From NCBI RefSeq assembly GCF_000732625.1, contig NZ_JPJI01000032.1:1-64000 (forward strand): DNA of 64,000 nt, in the 5' to 3' direction. A model generated the notes under the pieces. It was given only the letters and a program-made list of their open reading frames with translations, did no database searches and had not been told where the DNA came from. Below, one piece after another: positions 56,058-64,000 of this stretch (position 1 is its first letter; every line of letters starts with the position of its first letter). A program made the translations under genes and the position numbers. The stretch is from Nonlabens ulvanivorans. Lineage in GTDB: Bacteria; Bacteroidota; Bacteroidia; Flavobacteriales; Flavobacteriaceae.

Positions 56058-57419
56058 ATGAACCTTAAAACTACATTTTTAACTTTTGTTGCTGTTATCA
56101 GTATCGCTTTCGCGAAAGCGCAAGAAGCAGGAGACTGTAATGTCATGTTGAGCATATTTGCAGAAAATGCAAAAGCAAAAAATTATGACGAAGCCTATAA
56201 GCAACTCGGAGACTTAGTAACTAATTGTCCAGATGCTAGTGCAGCAATTTATCAATATGGTGAAATAATTTATGAACACCGTTTAAGAAAAAAAATAGGT
56301 GATGAAGGAGCAAATGCTCAAGGGTTAATTGATATGCTAAACGCTCAAATTACAAAATTTGGTGATAAGGTAAATACTAGCAAGAAAAAGATTGAAATGG
56401 CTAGTAAAATGTATAAGTACGGAATTGGTGAGCAGTCTAATCAATACATGATGTTAGAAGATGTTTTCACAAAAGATCCAGACAACTTTACAGACCCTAA
56501 CGGAATGATTACCTACTTCAAGTTAGCAGAGAAAGAATACAAATCAAGTAAAATAGATCTTCAGAAGTTATTTGATACTTATGATGCTTTAACTGAAAGA
56601 ATAGCACAAGTACAAGATGAGCGTTCTACAGTTATTCAACAATTACTTGACAAAAAAGAAACTGAAGGTTCATTAACTGATGAAGAAGAAAAAACTATTG
56701 TTAATCAAGAAAAAAACTTGAAAAACTACAACATAGTTAACAAAAGTGTTAATGGTACACTAGGACAATTAGCAGATTGTGATAAACTAATCCCATTATA
56801 TGAGCAAGATTTTGACTCAAAGCAAAGCGATGAGAAATGGTTAGGTAATGTATTAAGAAGATTGCAAAGTAAAGATTGTACGGATGCACCTTTATATGTA
56901 AGATCAGTAAAAGCTTTACATGTATTAAAGCCTAGTTGGAAGACCGCTTACGGACTAGGAAACATAGCAACTACTCAATCGGAAAAATTTCAATACTGGG
57001 ATCAAGCGATTGAACTAGGTGCTGATAATGATACAAAATCAAGAATTCACTACAAGAAAGCTGAAATCTTTAAAGGTAAAGGTCAATATGGTAGTGCAAA
57101 GAAAGAATATCTTGCCTCTAATGCTGCAAAACCTTCTTTTGGATTACCTTTCTTAAGAATTGCAAACCTAGTTGCTAGCAGTGCAAACAGCTGTGGTACT
57201 ACTCCATTTGAAAAAAGAGCTGTGAATTGGCTAGCGGCACGTTATGCTGATAAAGCAGGAAGTGTAGACGCAAGTTTAAAATCTACAGCAGCAAAGACTG
57301 CAGCTAGTTACAGAGGTAGAGCTCCACAAAAATCTGAGATTTTCATGGAGAAAGCTTATAATTCTGGTGACACTATTAGATTTAACTGTTGGGTTGGAGA
57401 TTCTGTAAGAATACCTTAA
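56058..57419 (+). CDS. secreted TPR-type protein of the envelope operon
   Basis: 453 residues from ATG at 56058; the earlier ATG at 56004 overlaps the previous gene and adds no signal peptide. Signal peptide MNLKTTFLTFVAVISIAFAKA with a cut before QEAGD. Helical repeats follow: NYDEAYKQLGDLVTNCPDAS (~38-57), and near the C-terminus KFQYWDQAIELGADNDTKSR and GQYGSAKKEYLASNAAKPS look like TPR units. A coiled-coil-like charged stretch (~170-230) lies between. The AFAKA of the signal peptide is coded by a perfect palindrome copy. Function unknown; conserved position next to lptC suggests envelope biogenesis. Confidence 0.75.
   Translation: MNLKTTFLTFVAVISIAFAKAQEAGDCNVMLSIFAENAKAKNYDEAYKQLGDLVTNCPDASAAIYQYGEIIYEHRLRKKIGDEGANAQGLIDMLNAQITKFGDKVNTSKKKIEMASKMYKYGIGEQSNQYMMLEDVFTKDPDNFTDPNGMITYFKLAEKEYKSSKIDLQKLFDTYDALTERIAQVQDERSTVIQQLLDKKETEGSLTDEEEKTIVNQEKNLKNYNIVNKSVNGTLGQLADCDKLIPLYEQDFDSKQSDEKWLGNVLRRLQSKDCTDAPLYVRSVKALHVLKPSWKTAYGLGNIATTQSEKFQYWDQAIELGADNDTKSRIHYKKAEIFKGKGQYGSAKKEYLASNAAKPSFGLPFLRIANLVASSANSCGTTPFEKRAVNWLAARYADKAGSVDASLKSTAAKTAASYRGRAPQKSEIFMEKAYNSGDTIRFNCWVGDSVRIP
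56105..56120. repeat. CGCTTTCGCGAAAGCG palindrome, perfect, in a signal peptide
   Basis: All 16 bases match. Read on the plus strand as AFAKA, which supplies the -5 to -1 residues of the signal peptidase site of the TPR protein. Confidence 0.92.
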
Positions 57420-57421
57420 GA

Positions 57422-57991
57422 ATGAAACAACTTATTCACTTATTAAAAATTACAATCACGGCTATGGCCGTGATTTGTGTTTTATCCTGTGATGATAATT
57501 TAAAGGCTATTCAAAAGATGCAAATCGCATCTAATGAGCCTATGGGAGAAGTAAAAGAAATGCTTCTTAAACATACTGATAGCGGATTAATTAAAGTGAA
57601 AATGAGCGGTGAAACTATGTTAGATTTCTCTAACGATATTTATCCCTACACAGAGTTCCCTGACGGCATTCATGTCGTCGTTTATGAACATAAAAAAGAC
57701 AGTGTACTAGAAACCAATATAACTGCAGACTATGCTATTATGTATAGTGAATCAGATTTAGTAGATTTGAAAGGAAATGTAACTATAGTCAATCATGACG
57801 GAAATACTTTTCACGGAGAACAACTTTACTGGGATCAAACTGCAAAGTGGATTTTTACTGATCAGTCATTTTCTACCCAACTTAAAAACGCATCAACATC
57901 TGGTACCATGCTCGACGCAGATGAGGAGTACAATAAAATAACTGTACGAGATAATAACGACCAGTTTTACAGAACACCTTTGAAAAAATGA
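57422..57991 (+). CDS. lptC: LPS export system protein LptC, lipoprotein
   Basis: 189 residues from ATG at 57422; a frame opening 33 bases upstream overlaps the TPR gene. Lipoprotein signal MKQLIHLLKITITAMAVICVLSC with C23, then a beta-jellyroll LptC domain: DFSNDIYPYTEFPDGIHVVVYE, NITADYAIMYSESDLVDLKGNVTIVNHDGNTFHGEQLYWD and FTDQSFSTQLKNASTSGTMLDADEEYN in shorter conserved pieces. It bridges LptBFG and LptA to move LPS across the periplasm. It follows the TPR gene by 2 bases and overlaps the next by 4. Confidence 0.88.
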   Translation: MKQLIHLLKITITAMAVICVLSCDDNLKAIQKMQIASNEPMGEVKEMLLKHTDSGLIKVKMSGETMLDFSNDIYPYTEFPDGIHVVVYEHKKDSVLETNITADYAIMYSESDLVDLKGNVTIVNHDGNTFHGEQLYWDQTAKWIFTDQSFSTQLKNASTSGTMLDADEEYNKITVRDNNDQFYRTPLKK

Positions 57992-58194
57992 CAAAATTCT
58001 TTAAATACTTCCAATACGCTTATCTAATTTTTGCTGGATTCTTTTTAGTTCGCGGTTTTTATGAACTTGAAGAAAATCCTAACATGGCTTATGTATTATG
58101 GGCAATGGCTGCATTAGTTTTATTCATGTTTTTCTTTAGGAGAAGATATATCAGTAAATTTGATGATCGCAATAATAACAGCGATTCAAAATAA
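57988..58194 (+). CDS. small two-helix membrane protein
   Basis: 68 residues, not recognised. Two hydrophobic helices (YFQYAYLIFAGFFLVRGFYEL and MAYVLWAMAALVLFMFFFRRRY) and a short polar tail. It overlaps lptC by 4 bases (ATGA) and the next gene by one base (TAATG), so it is certainly translated as part of the operon. Similar small proteins occur at this place in other Flavobacteriia; function unknown. Confidence 0.78.
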   Translation: MTKFFKYFQYAYLIFAGFFLVRGFYELEENPNMAYVLWAMAALVLFMFFFRRRYISKFDDRNNNSDSK

Positions 58195-59462
58195 TGCTTA
58201 CAGCGGTACTGATTATATTCACCATGCTAGTTCTTAGCGCCTTTTTCTCAGGTATGGAAATAGCATATGTATCTTCTAATAAGATACACATAGAGCTAGA
58301 AAAACGTCAAGAAGACTTCATAGGTCGAGTTTTGCGCAATCTTACAGCTCACCCATCAAAGTTCATTATCTCCATGCTAATAGGCAACAGTATCGCGCTT
58401 GTTGTCTATGGATTATACATGGGCGATCTAGTTACAGAAGAGCTTATTATACCGCACCTAGAACTGACAGAAAGTTTACAATTAGTCGTTCAAACCATCA
58501 TTTCCACCTTAGTCATCTTACTAACTGCTGAATTTCTTCCTAAAGTATTTTTTCAAATTTACTCTAACGAATTACTAAAATTCTTTGCGCTACCAGCTTA
58601 TATATTTTACCTATTATTCACTCCGATATCTTGGATTTGTATAAAAATATCTGATTTTTTCCTGCGCATATTTTTTAAATCTAATGGTGATAATATACAG
58701 TTATCATTTTCAAAAATTGAATTAGGTAATTATATTACCGAACAAATGGAAAGCGCTCAAGAACAGGATGAAGTGGATACTGAAATTCAGATATTTCAAA
58801 ACGCATTAGACTTCTCTGCTGTTAAAGCTCGTGAAGTAATGGTGCCACGTACAGAAATGATCTCAGTGCAACAAGATATTGACATTAAAGAACTGAACAA
58901 AAAATTTGTAAATACTGGGCTTTCAAAAATTTTAATTCATCATGAAACCATCGATGACATTACTGGATATGTACACAGTTTTGATTTATTTAAATCTCCA
59001 GATGATTTAAACAGCATCGTGCGCAGTGTTATAAACGTCCCAGAGACTATGCTTGCAAAAGACGTTCTTAATCTATTAATGAAACGACGTAAAAGCATCG
59101 CCATTGTATTAGATGAATACGGTGGTACATCGGGATTAATAACCGTAGAAGATATTGTTGAAGAGCTCTTTGGTGAAATTGAAGATGAGCATGATTCTGA
59201 TACTCTAATCGACACTCAAATTAGTGATACAGAATTTAAATTCAGCGCTAGATTAGAGGTAGACACCATCAATGAGAACTACAAACTAGACCTACCAGAA
59301 AACGAACAATACGAGACACTAGGTGGACTTATTGTATTTGAAACTGAAGGTATCCCTACAGAAGGTGACATCGTCACTATTGAACAATACAAATTCACGA
59401 TTCTTGAGACCTCAAATAACAAGATTGACCTTGTTGAATTAGAGATTTTAGACAAGGAATAA
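58194..59462 (+). CDS. CNNM/DUF21-CBS-CorC family membrane protein (hemolysin-like; GldE-related family)
   Basis: 422 residues. N-terminal DUF21/CNNM membrane domain (four hydrophobic segments, ~1-190, including LVLSAFFSGMEIAYVSSNKI). A tandem CBS pair follows: VMVPRTEMISVQQDI (~221-235) and the second with KSIAIVLDEYGGTSGLITVEDIVEELFGEIEDE. The C-terminal CorC_HlyC domain (~340-420) has YKLDLPENEQYETLGGLIVF. These proteins handle Mg2+/Co2+; GldE of gliding bacteria is in the same superfamily, but sequence here does not prove the gliding role. Last gene of the coaX operon. Confidence 0.85.
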   Translation: MLTAVLIIFTMLVLSAFFSGMEIAYVSSNKIHIELEKRQEDFIGRVLRNLTAHPSKFIISMLIGNSIALVVYGLYMGDLVTEELIIPHLELTESLQLVVQTIISTLVILLTAEFLPKVFFQIYSNELLKFFALPAYIFYLLFTPISWICIKISDFFLRIFFKSNGDNIQLSFSKIELGNYITEQMESAQEQDEVDTEIQIFQNALDFSAVKAREVMVPRTEMISVQQDIDIKELNKKFVNTGLSKILIHHETIDDITGYVHSFDLFKSPDDLNSIVRSVINVPETMLAKDVLNLLMKRRKSIAIVLDEYGGTSGLITVEDIVEELFGEIEDEHDSDTLIDTQISDTEFKFSARLEVDTINENYKLDLPENEQYETLGGLIVFETEGIPTEGDIVTIEQYKFTILETSNNKIDLVELEILDKE

Positions 59463-59492
59463 GTTAAGGAGTTATCGCGCGTTTGAGAATAC

Positions 59493-59508
59493 GCTTTCGC
59501 GAAAGCAT
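59493..59508. repeat. CGCTTTCGCGAAAGCG palindrome, one mismatch, intergenic
   Basis: 15 of 16 bases match, with TA on both sides giving TACGCTTTCGCGAAAGCATA. It lies 30 bases after the CNNM/CorC gene and 100 bases before the foldase gene. Confidence 0.85.
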
Positions 59509-59608
59509 ATTTATCACCCAACTTACTGCTATAAAGCACCGTTTAAGCTTTAATTATTAGAGGGAAAACACTATTTTCGCCGACACTTTAAAATTAAACC
59601 CATTTAAG

Positions 59609-61723
59609 ATGGCCATATTAGGTAAAATCAGATCACAAGGATTAATCCTTATTCTAGTAATCGCTCTTGCATTATTTGCATTTATTATTCAAGGTTTACT
59701 GACCTCTAACGGTGCTGCAAAAGCGTCTTCATTAGGATCAGTAGGAAGTACTGAGCTAGACAGAGAAGCATTTGCTCGTAGAGTTGAGGCGACAATGCAA
59801 CAACGTGGCGCTGGTACATCTACCGTTCAAGCAGTAAATAGCGTATGGGATGCAGAGGTTAGAGATGCTGTTTTAAACATGCAAATCAACGAAGCAGGTA
59901 TTGAAGTATCTGACGAGGCTGTGAAGAATCAAGTAAAAAGTATGTATGCAAATGCTCCTATTTTCTTAGATGAAAACGGACAGTTCTCTGAAATTAAAAT
60001 GAACACATTTGTTGCAGACTTAAAAAATAATCAACCAGAACGTTATCAATTATGGTTACAGGATGTTGAGAATGCAGCAGATCAGGCTAAGCAAACTCAA
60101 TTCTTTAATCTTTTAAAATCTGGTATTATTGGTACACAGGCGGCAGGAGAAATGGAATATCGCCTGGCAAATGATAATCGTAGCTTTACTTTTGTAAACA
60201 TACCTTACACCAGCATTGCAGATTCAGAAGTAGAAATTTCAAAATCTGAGATATCTTCTTATATCGCAAAGAACGAATCTAAGTTTAAGTCTGAAGCACA
60301 ACGCGACATTCAATATGTAGTATTTGAAGACAAAGCTTCTGAGGCAGATAAAGCAGCCATGAAATCTGATATGACTAAGCTATTAAGCTCTTATGAAGAG
60401 TTTAGTGAAAATACCAACAGAACCGAAACATACCAAGGTCTTAACACTGTGGAAGACGTAGAAACGTTTGTAAATTCTCAATCTGACCTACCATATGACG
60501 GCTCTTATTTATTAACTTCTAAGTTACCAGCAACTGCAAAAGCTATAGCTGCTTTAGAAGAAGGATCTACTTATGGTCCTTATGAGGATGGTGAATACAT
60601 GAAAATATCACGTCTTGAAGACAAGAAAACAATCATGGATAGTGTTCAAACTAAACACATTCTTGTCGCATATGCTGGTGCAACGCGCTCAGCTTCTACA
60701 CGATCAAAAGAAGATGCAAAAAAGGTAGCAGACAGTATTTTTGCAACAATAGGTCAAAGTAATAGTAAATTTAATGCTAAGTGGGACTACTTTAACGAGA
60801 ATACTGAAGTAGCTAAAGGTGAAGACATAGGTTGGGTAGTTTACTCTGGAAATGCTAGAAACTTTGCGCCTGGATTCACAAAATTTCTTTTTGAAAATGA
60901 TAAAGGTTCTGTAGGTATATCAGAAAGCTCTTTCGGTTACCACATTATCCATATACAAGACACTAAAGCACCAACTGAAGCTGTTAAAATAGCGACTATT
61001 GCAAAGAAAGTAGAAGCTTCTAAAGCGACTGGAAAGCAATTATTTACTGATGCTCAAAAATTCCAACAAGGTGCTGCTGAAAAAGATTTTACAGAAGTTG
61101 CTAAAGAATTCACACTGGATGTAAAGCCTGTAAAAAACTTAAAAGCAATGGATGAGAATTTACCAGGCTTACAGAGAAACCGTTCTGTAGTTCAATGGGC
61201 TTTTAAAGAAGGAACAGACATAGGTGATACAGAACGTTTTGAAACTCCTGAAGGATATGTAATCGTGCAATTGACTAGAAAAGCTGAAGCAGGACTTATG
61301 TCTGCTGAAGAAGCTAGCGCAACTGTTACTCCTATCCTACGTAACAAGAAGAAGGCAAAAATGATCATGGATCAAATTACAGCTACTGAAGTCAATGACA
61401 TCGCATCTGCACAAGGCTTAAATGCTAGAGCAGCAACTGCTGTCAATCGTAAATCACCTACAATACCAGGAGTTGGTGAAGAGCCAAAAGTAGTAGGTAC
61501 TGCATTTGGTCTTGCCGAAGGAGAAACTTCAAAACCTATTGCTGGTGAAAAAGGTGTATTTGTTGTTAAAGTAACAGCAATTGAAAACGCACCAGATCTA
61601 GGAAGCTATAAAGCAGATGCTAATGAGGTTGCTAATCGTACTGCAAACCAGGCTACATCTAAGTTAGTAGAGGCTCTTAAAAAGTCTATAGAGATTACAG
61701 ATAATAGATCTACTTTTTACTAG
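59609..61723 (+). CDS. SurA/PpiD-type peptidyl-prolyl isomerase chaperone
   Basis: 704 residues. One N-terminal transmembrane helix (GLILILVIALALFAFIIQGLL, ~10-31) anchors it, as in PpiD. A SurA_N-like helical domain follows (~37-230; DREAFARRVEATMQQRG). A parvulin domain lies at ~343-455 with QTKHILVAYAG, EDIGWVVYSGNARNFAPGF and SSFGYHIIHIQD. A second, weaker rotamase-like part continues to ~560. It folds outer-membrane or secreted proteins in the periplasm. It follows the envelope operon by 146 bases with a palindrome in the gap, and ends in a strong terminator. Confidence 0.9.
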   Translation: MAILGKIRSQGLILILVIALALFAFIIQGLLTSNGAAKASSLGSVGSTELDREAFARRVEATMQQRGAGTSTVQAVNSVWDAEVRDAVLNMQINEAGIEVSDEAVKNQVKSMYANAPIFLDENGQFSEIKMNTFVADLKNNQPERYQLWLQDVENAADQAKQTQFFNLLKSGIIGTQAAGEMEYRLANDNRSFTFVNIPYTSIADSEVEISKSEISSYIAKNESKFKSEAQRDIQYVVFEDKASEADKAAMKSDMTKLLSSYEEFSENTNRTETYQGLNTVEDVETFVNSQSDLPYDGSYLLTSKLPATAKAIAALEEGSTYGPYEDGEYMKISRLEDKKTIMDSVQTKHILVAYAGATRSASTRSKEDAKKVADSIFATIGQSNSKFNAKWDYFNENTEVAKGEDIGWVVYSGNARNFAPGFTKFLFENDKGSVGISESSFGYHIIHIQDTKAPTEAVKIATIAKKVEASKATGKQLFTDAQKFQQGAAEKDFTEVAKEFTLDVKPVKNLKAMDENLPGLQRNRSVVQWAFKEGTDIGDTERFETPEGYVIVQLTRKAEAGLMSAEEASATVTPILRNKKKAKMIMDQITATEVNDIASAQGLNARAATAVNRKSPTIPGVGEEPKVVGTAFGLAEGETSKPIAGEKGVFVVKVTAIENAPDLGSYKADANEVANRTANQATSKLVEALKKSIEITDNRSTFY

Positions 61724-61743
61724 AAAGCAGATTACAGCATATT

Positions 61744-61774
61744 AAAAAAAGCCACTCTTTGAGTGGCTTTTTTT
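61744..61774. terminator. bidirectional terminator after the foldase gene
   Basis: GCCACTC / GAGTGGC stem around TTT, flanked by seven A on the left and seven T on the right. It serves the foldase gene and the convergent 61799 gene. Confidence 0.88.
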
Positions 61775-61798
61775 ATTGATAACTCATTCCATTTTATA

Positions 61799-62818
61799 TT
61801 AATAATAAAACATCTCTAACTCGTATCCTAACCCTAATTGTTTCATCGGTCCACCAATCGTTCTGGGATATTGTCTTTCCGATACTTCTCTCCATTCAGC
61901 CTTATCAGAATACCTAGAATGAAAATAATCAATAGACTCATTCTTCTTTTTTGGATGTAGTGCAATTAAAGGTACATCATATATATTGTTAATCGTCTTA
62001 ATGGTATCTCCATTATGTTCTAAATATTTAAACCTAGGAATAGCAAGCATATCACCATTTTCGTCACAAGGACCCATATTCAATATACTCACAAGAATAC
62101 CATTATCTGGAAATACTATTTCCTCATTTGAGTAATTCAACTCATACTTAAATTTCTTACCTGAAACTATAAAATCTTTAGTAGGATAATTCAATTTTAC
62201 AAATGAAGAATCGGAAAGCATTTCATAAAATTGAACGCGAAACAAAAAATTAGTTTCAAGTCTTTTACTTTTAACAGGATACCATTTCTTGCCAGGTTTT
62301 TTCTTCATCAATTCATTTGATTGTTCCCAATCAGCATTTTTCTTAATAATTGGCACTGTTAATTGGGTTAACCTCACATCAGTTCTATCATTCTCCTTGA
62401 TAAGAAACAACCCATATTCTTGCCCGTGATAATGCGGTATACCATCTAACCAATGTTTCTTTCTAGATGGTGGTTGCTTAAGTTTCTTAGTCTTTATAGG
62501 TTCACCTTTAAGTACGACTGCATCTAGAAACTGATCTTTTTTCATCAAAATAATCTGATAATCATCTATATCAGACACTTTTATTTTTAAGACCTCATAA
62601 CCTAGACCATCTAGATATAATTCCCCATCTTTTAACTCTTCAGGTAAAAAAAATAAACCGTCAACATTTGAGTAAATACTATTATCCCCATAATAAACTA
62701 GGACATTTGAAATCGGCTCTTTAGACTGGTTATCTATTATCTGATACTCGATTTGAGCATGTAATAAAACTGAATAACTTAATAGAAGTAAGAACAGCAG
62801 TTTCTTTATGGCTTTCAT
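61799..62818 (-). CDS. secreted protein with carboxypeptidase-regulatory-like N-domain, hypothetical
   Basis: 339 residues. Signal peptide MKAIKKLLFLLLLSYSVLLHAQ. Residues ~23-95 form a CarboxypepD_reg-like beta sandwich (IDNQSKEPISNVLVYYGDNSIYSNVDGLFFLP), which in TonB-dependent proteins precedes a plug; here no plug or barrel follows. The rest (~100-339) is unrecognised and rich in basic and aromatic residues. Periplasmic or outer-membrane-associated role is inferred from the domain; substrate unknown. Confidence 0.72.
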   Translation of the reverse strand: MKAIKKLLFLLLLSYSVLLHAQIEYQIIDNQSKEPISNVLVYYGDNSIYSNVDGLFFLPEELKDGELYLDGLGYEVLKIKVSDIDDYQIILMKKDQFLDAVVLKGEPIKTKKLKQPPSRKKHWLDGIPHYHGQEYGLFLIKENDRTDVRLTQLTVPIIKKNADWEQSNELMKKKPGKKWYPVKSKRLETNFLFRVQFYEMLSDSSFVKLNYPTKDFIVSGKKFKYELNYSNEEIVFPDNGILVSILNMGPCDENGDMLAIPRFKYLEHNGDTIKTINNIYDVPLIALHPKKKNESIDYFHSRYSDKAEWREVSERQYPRTIGGPMKQLGLGYELEMFYY

Positions 62819-62925
62819 AGATAAGTGTTTTTAACCTTAAAAATATACTACTTATCAAAGCAAAAGGCGAGATATTATAAAATCATTTCAATTCTCTAGG
62901 CCTCAAGCTTAAGTTTATTTGAGTT

Positions 62926-63864
62926 TCAATTTCCTGAAACAACATCATCCCATTCCAGAACAATTTCAAATCCTTTAGATTTAAAATAAGCTCGTTCTTC
63001 AATATCACCAGTGCACATTATAAAATCGCCACCCCAACCACCTAAACTTTTTATGGCTTGTGTATAATCTGGAAAAAGCTTTTGCTTTACTGACTCTAAT
63101 CCTATTAAACTAGAAATGATAGCTTCGTGTCTATTGACAACCTCATTAAAGTAAGCTAGATCATTAGAGGCATCCTTAAATCTTTGTGGCATTTCATCCA
63201 ATTCCTTCCTTAATTCATCCGTAATTAATGAATTATCAAAACGTGCTATAGAGTCTCTACTATTTTGTTTTCTGTTGAGATACACAAAGAAAATAGACTC
63301 CATTATAGTGGGATTCCAATCAAATGGTTCAACAATTGGTTGCCCGTTATTATAATTATAGATCAGTCTATTATTTTCAGTAGCACAAGCTATATCATAT
63401 CCACTACCACCGAAACAAGCAAACTGTAACATATAGGCATCACATTCTAGCCATTGCGCTATAAGGGAAATTAATGTAGAACTAGTTCCCATACCGTATT
63501 TTCGATTAAAATCTAATGTCGTGATTGCATTGAATCCATCAGCCATTTTATCCAGCGCTTGAGGATGCAACTCAATTGCTTTTCTTAAAATCTCAACAAG
63601 TTTAACTGTAACCGCATTATCAGATTTAAAAGTGTCTAGATTTTTCAAAACATTTAAATCAAGTGTAGCTTCAAACCACAAACTACCATCATGGTCGTAG
63701 CTTTTCCAAGCGAACTGACCATCATTTCTAGAATTAATAGTAAGATACTGATTTAACTTCAAAGGCATCGCTAGCGCAGACACGTTATCGAGCACGACAT
63801 ATTCACCTGTGATAAGGAATTTACCATGAGCGCTATATTTCTTTTTGATGACTTCTTTATTCAA
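62926..63864 (-). CDS. GYDIA-family GHMP kinase (mevalonate/phosphomevalonate-kinase-like)
   Basis: 312 residues from TTG at 63864; an in-frame stop lies three codons upstream and no ATG exists before residue 33. The N-terminal GHMP motif is SAHGKFLITGEYVVLDN. The ATP loop is KYGMGTSST (122-130) instead of the usual PxxxGLGSSA. The family-naming motif is GGSGYDIACA (152-161). It phosphorylates a small alcohol or acid with ATP; in Bacteroidota it is usually placed near the mevalonate pathway, which is inference here. No pathway partner is visible; the neighbours are a secreted protein and a DinB-like gene. Confidence 0.85.
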   Translation of the reverse strand: MNKEVIKKKYSAHGKFLITGEYVVLDNVSALAMPLKLNQYLTINSRNDGQFAWKSYDHDGSLWFEATLDLNVLKNLDTFKSDNAVTVKLVEILRKAIELHPQALDKMADGFNAITTLDFNRKYGMGTSSTLISLIAQWLECDAYMLQFACFGGSGYDIACATENNRLIYNYNNGQPIVEPFDWNPTIMESIFFVYLNRKQNSRDSIARFDNSLITDELRKELDEMPQRFKDASNDLAYFNEVVNRHEAIISSLIGLESVKQKLFPDYTQAIKSLGGWGGDFIMCTGDIEERAYFKSKGFEIVLEWDDVVSGN

Positions 63865-63917
63865 TTGTTTTTATTTGTCGTTGTGTTTTCTTTAAAGTGC
63901 AATACTATTGATACTTA

Positions 63918-64000
63918 TTAATCGATTAGCGCTTTTTTAATTAAAACTATTTGGCCCAAGTGATAGTAACTATGCTCGATAATAGCATCGATATTTCTAT
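63918..64000 (-). CDS. DinB/DUF1572-like protein, C-terminal end only (runs off right edge)
   Basis: The minus-strand frame ends at TAA 63918-63920 and its last 27 codons include HSYYHLGQIVLIKKALID. The HxxxHxxQI pattern is the C-terminal metal-binding helix of DUF1572/DinB-superfamily four-helix proteins. The gene continues past 64000. Function unknown; the family includes thiol-dependent metalloenzymes. Confidence 0.6.
   Translation of the reverse strand, partial: RNIDAIIEHSYYHLGQIVLIKKALID

Noticed and set aside
56004-57419. TPR protein starting at 56004
   Set aside because: It overlaps the preceding gene and hides the clear signal peptide beginning at 56058.
57389-57991. lptC starting at 57389
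   Set aside because: It overlaps the TPR gene; the lipoprotein signal starts at 57422.

Overview
The window looks like a chromosome segment from a marine-type member of the Flavobacteriaceae (Bacteroidota). The evidence is AT-rich DNA; type IX secretion and gliding genes (porU, porV, gldJ); almost no Shine-Dalgarno sequences; promoters of the TTG / TAnnTTTG type; an hpt-adk fusion; DUF3467 directly after rpoC; and the gene order tRNAs-tuf-tRNA-Trp-secE-nusG-rplKAJL-rpoBC. I see no rRNA, CRISPR array, prophage or insertion sequence. Species-level assignment (Nonlabens/Dokdonia-like relatives are plausible) is a guess.

Layout. 1-7209 (minus) is the N-terminal ~2400 residues of a giant secreted thrombospondin-type-3-repeat protein that runs off the left edge. 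7642-22773 (minus) is the translation/transcription core: DUF3467, rpoC, rpoB, rplL, rplJ, rplA, rplK, nusG, secE, tRNA-Trp, tuf, four more tRNAs, then hpf, xerC and rpsU. 22881-29272 (minus) holds an acyl-CoA dehydrogenase, a helix-hairpin-helix protein, an AGCS sodium/amino-acid symporter, a K+ channel, a PspC protein and a DUF2851 protein. 29384-31411 (plus) is a second TSP3 surface protein with a type IX sorting domain. 31482-44832 is mixed housekeeping: a PLP-dependent cysteine/cystathionine synthase-type enzyme, a LolC/E-type permease, a NamZ-like DUF1343 protein, DUF1569, obgE, hpt-adk, purK, a short-chain dehydrogenase, an M28 peptidase, and pyruvate dehydrogenase E2 and E1-alpha. 44974-52409 carries cdd and the type IX genes porV and porU, with gldJ divergent. 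52477-61723 (plus) is murF, tRNA-Phe, tRNA-Val, coaX and an envelope operon (outer-membrane protein, TPR protein, lptC, small membrane protein, CNNM/CorC protein) followed by a SurA/PpiD-type foldase. 61799-64000 (minus) has a secreted protein, a GYDIA-family GHMP kinase and the tail of a DinB/DUF1572 protein.

How it fits together. The giant protein and the 29384 protein are the kind of cargo handled by the type IX system; PorU (sortase), PorV (shuttle) and GldJ (gliding/secretion lipoprotein) sit in the same window. LptC, the SurA/PpiD-like foldase, the LolC/E-type permease and NamZ-like protein add outer-membrane and cell-wall maintenance.

Most striking non-gene signal. A 16-bp palindrome, CGCTTTCGCGAAAGCG, occurs 6 times perfectly and about 7 more times with 1-3 mismatches, in both intergenic and protein-coding DNA. 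Inside genes it is read in all three frames (RFRES, AFAKA, LSRK). One copy extends to a perfect 34-bp palindrome between rpoB and rpoC, and another encodes the end of a signal peptide. A second notable signal is a near-perfect Shine-Dalgarno in front of rpsU in a genome that otherwise lacks them.
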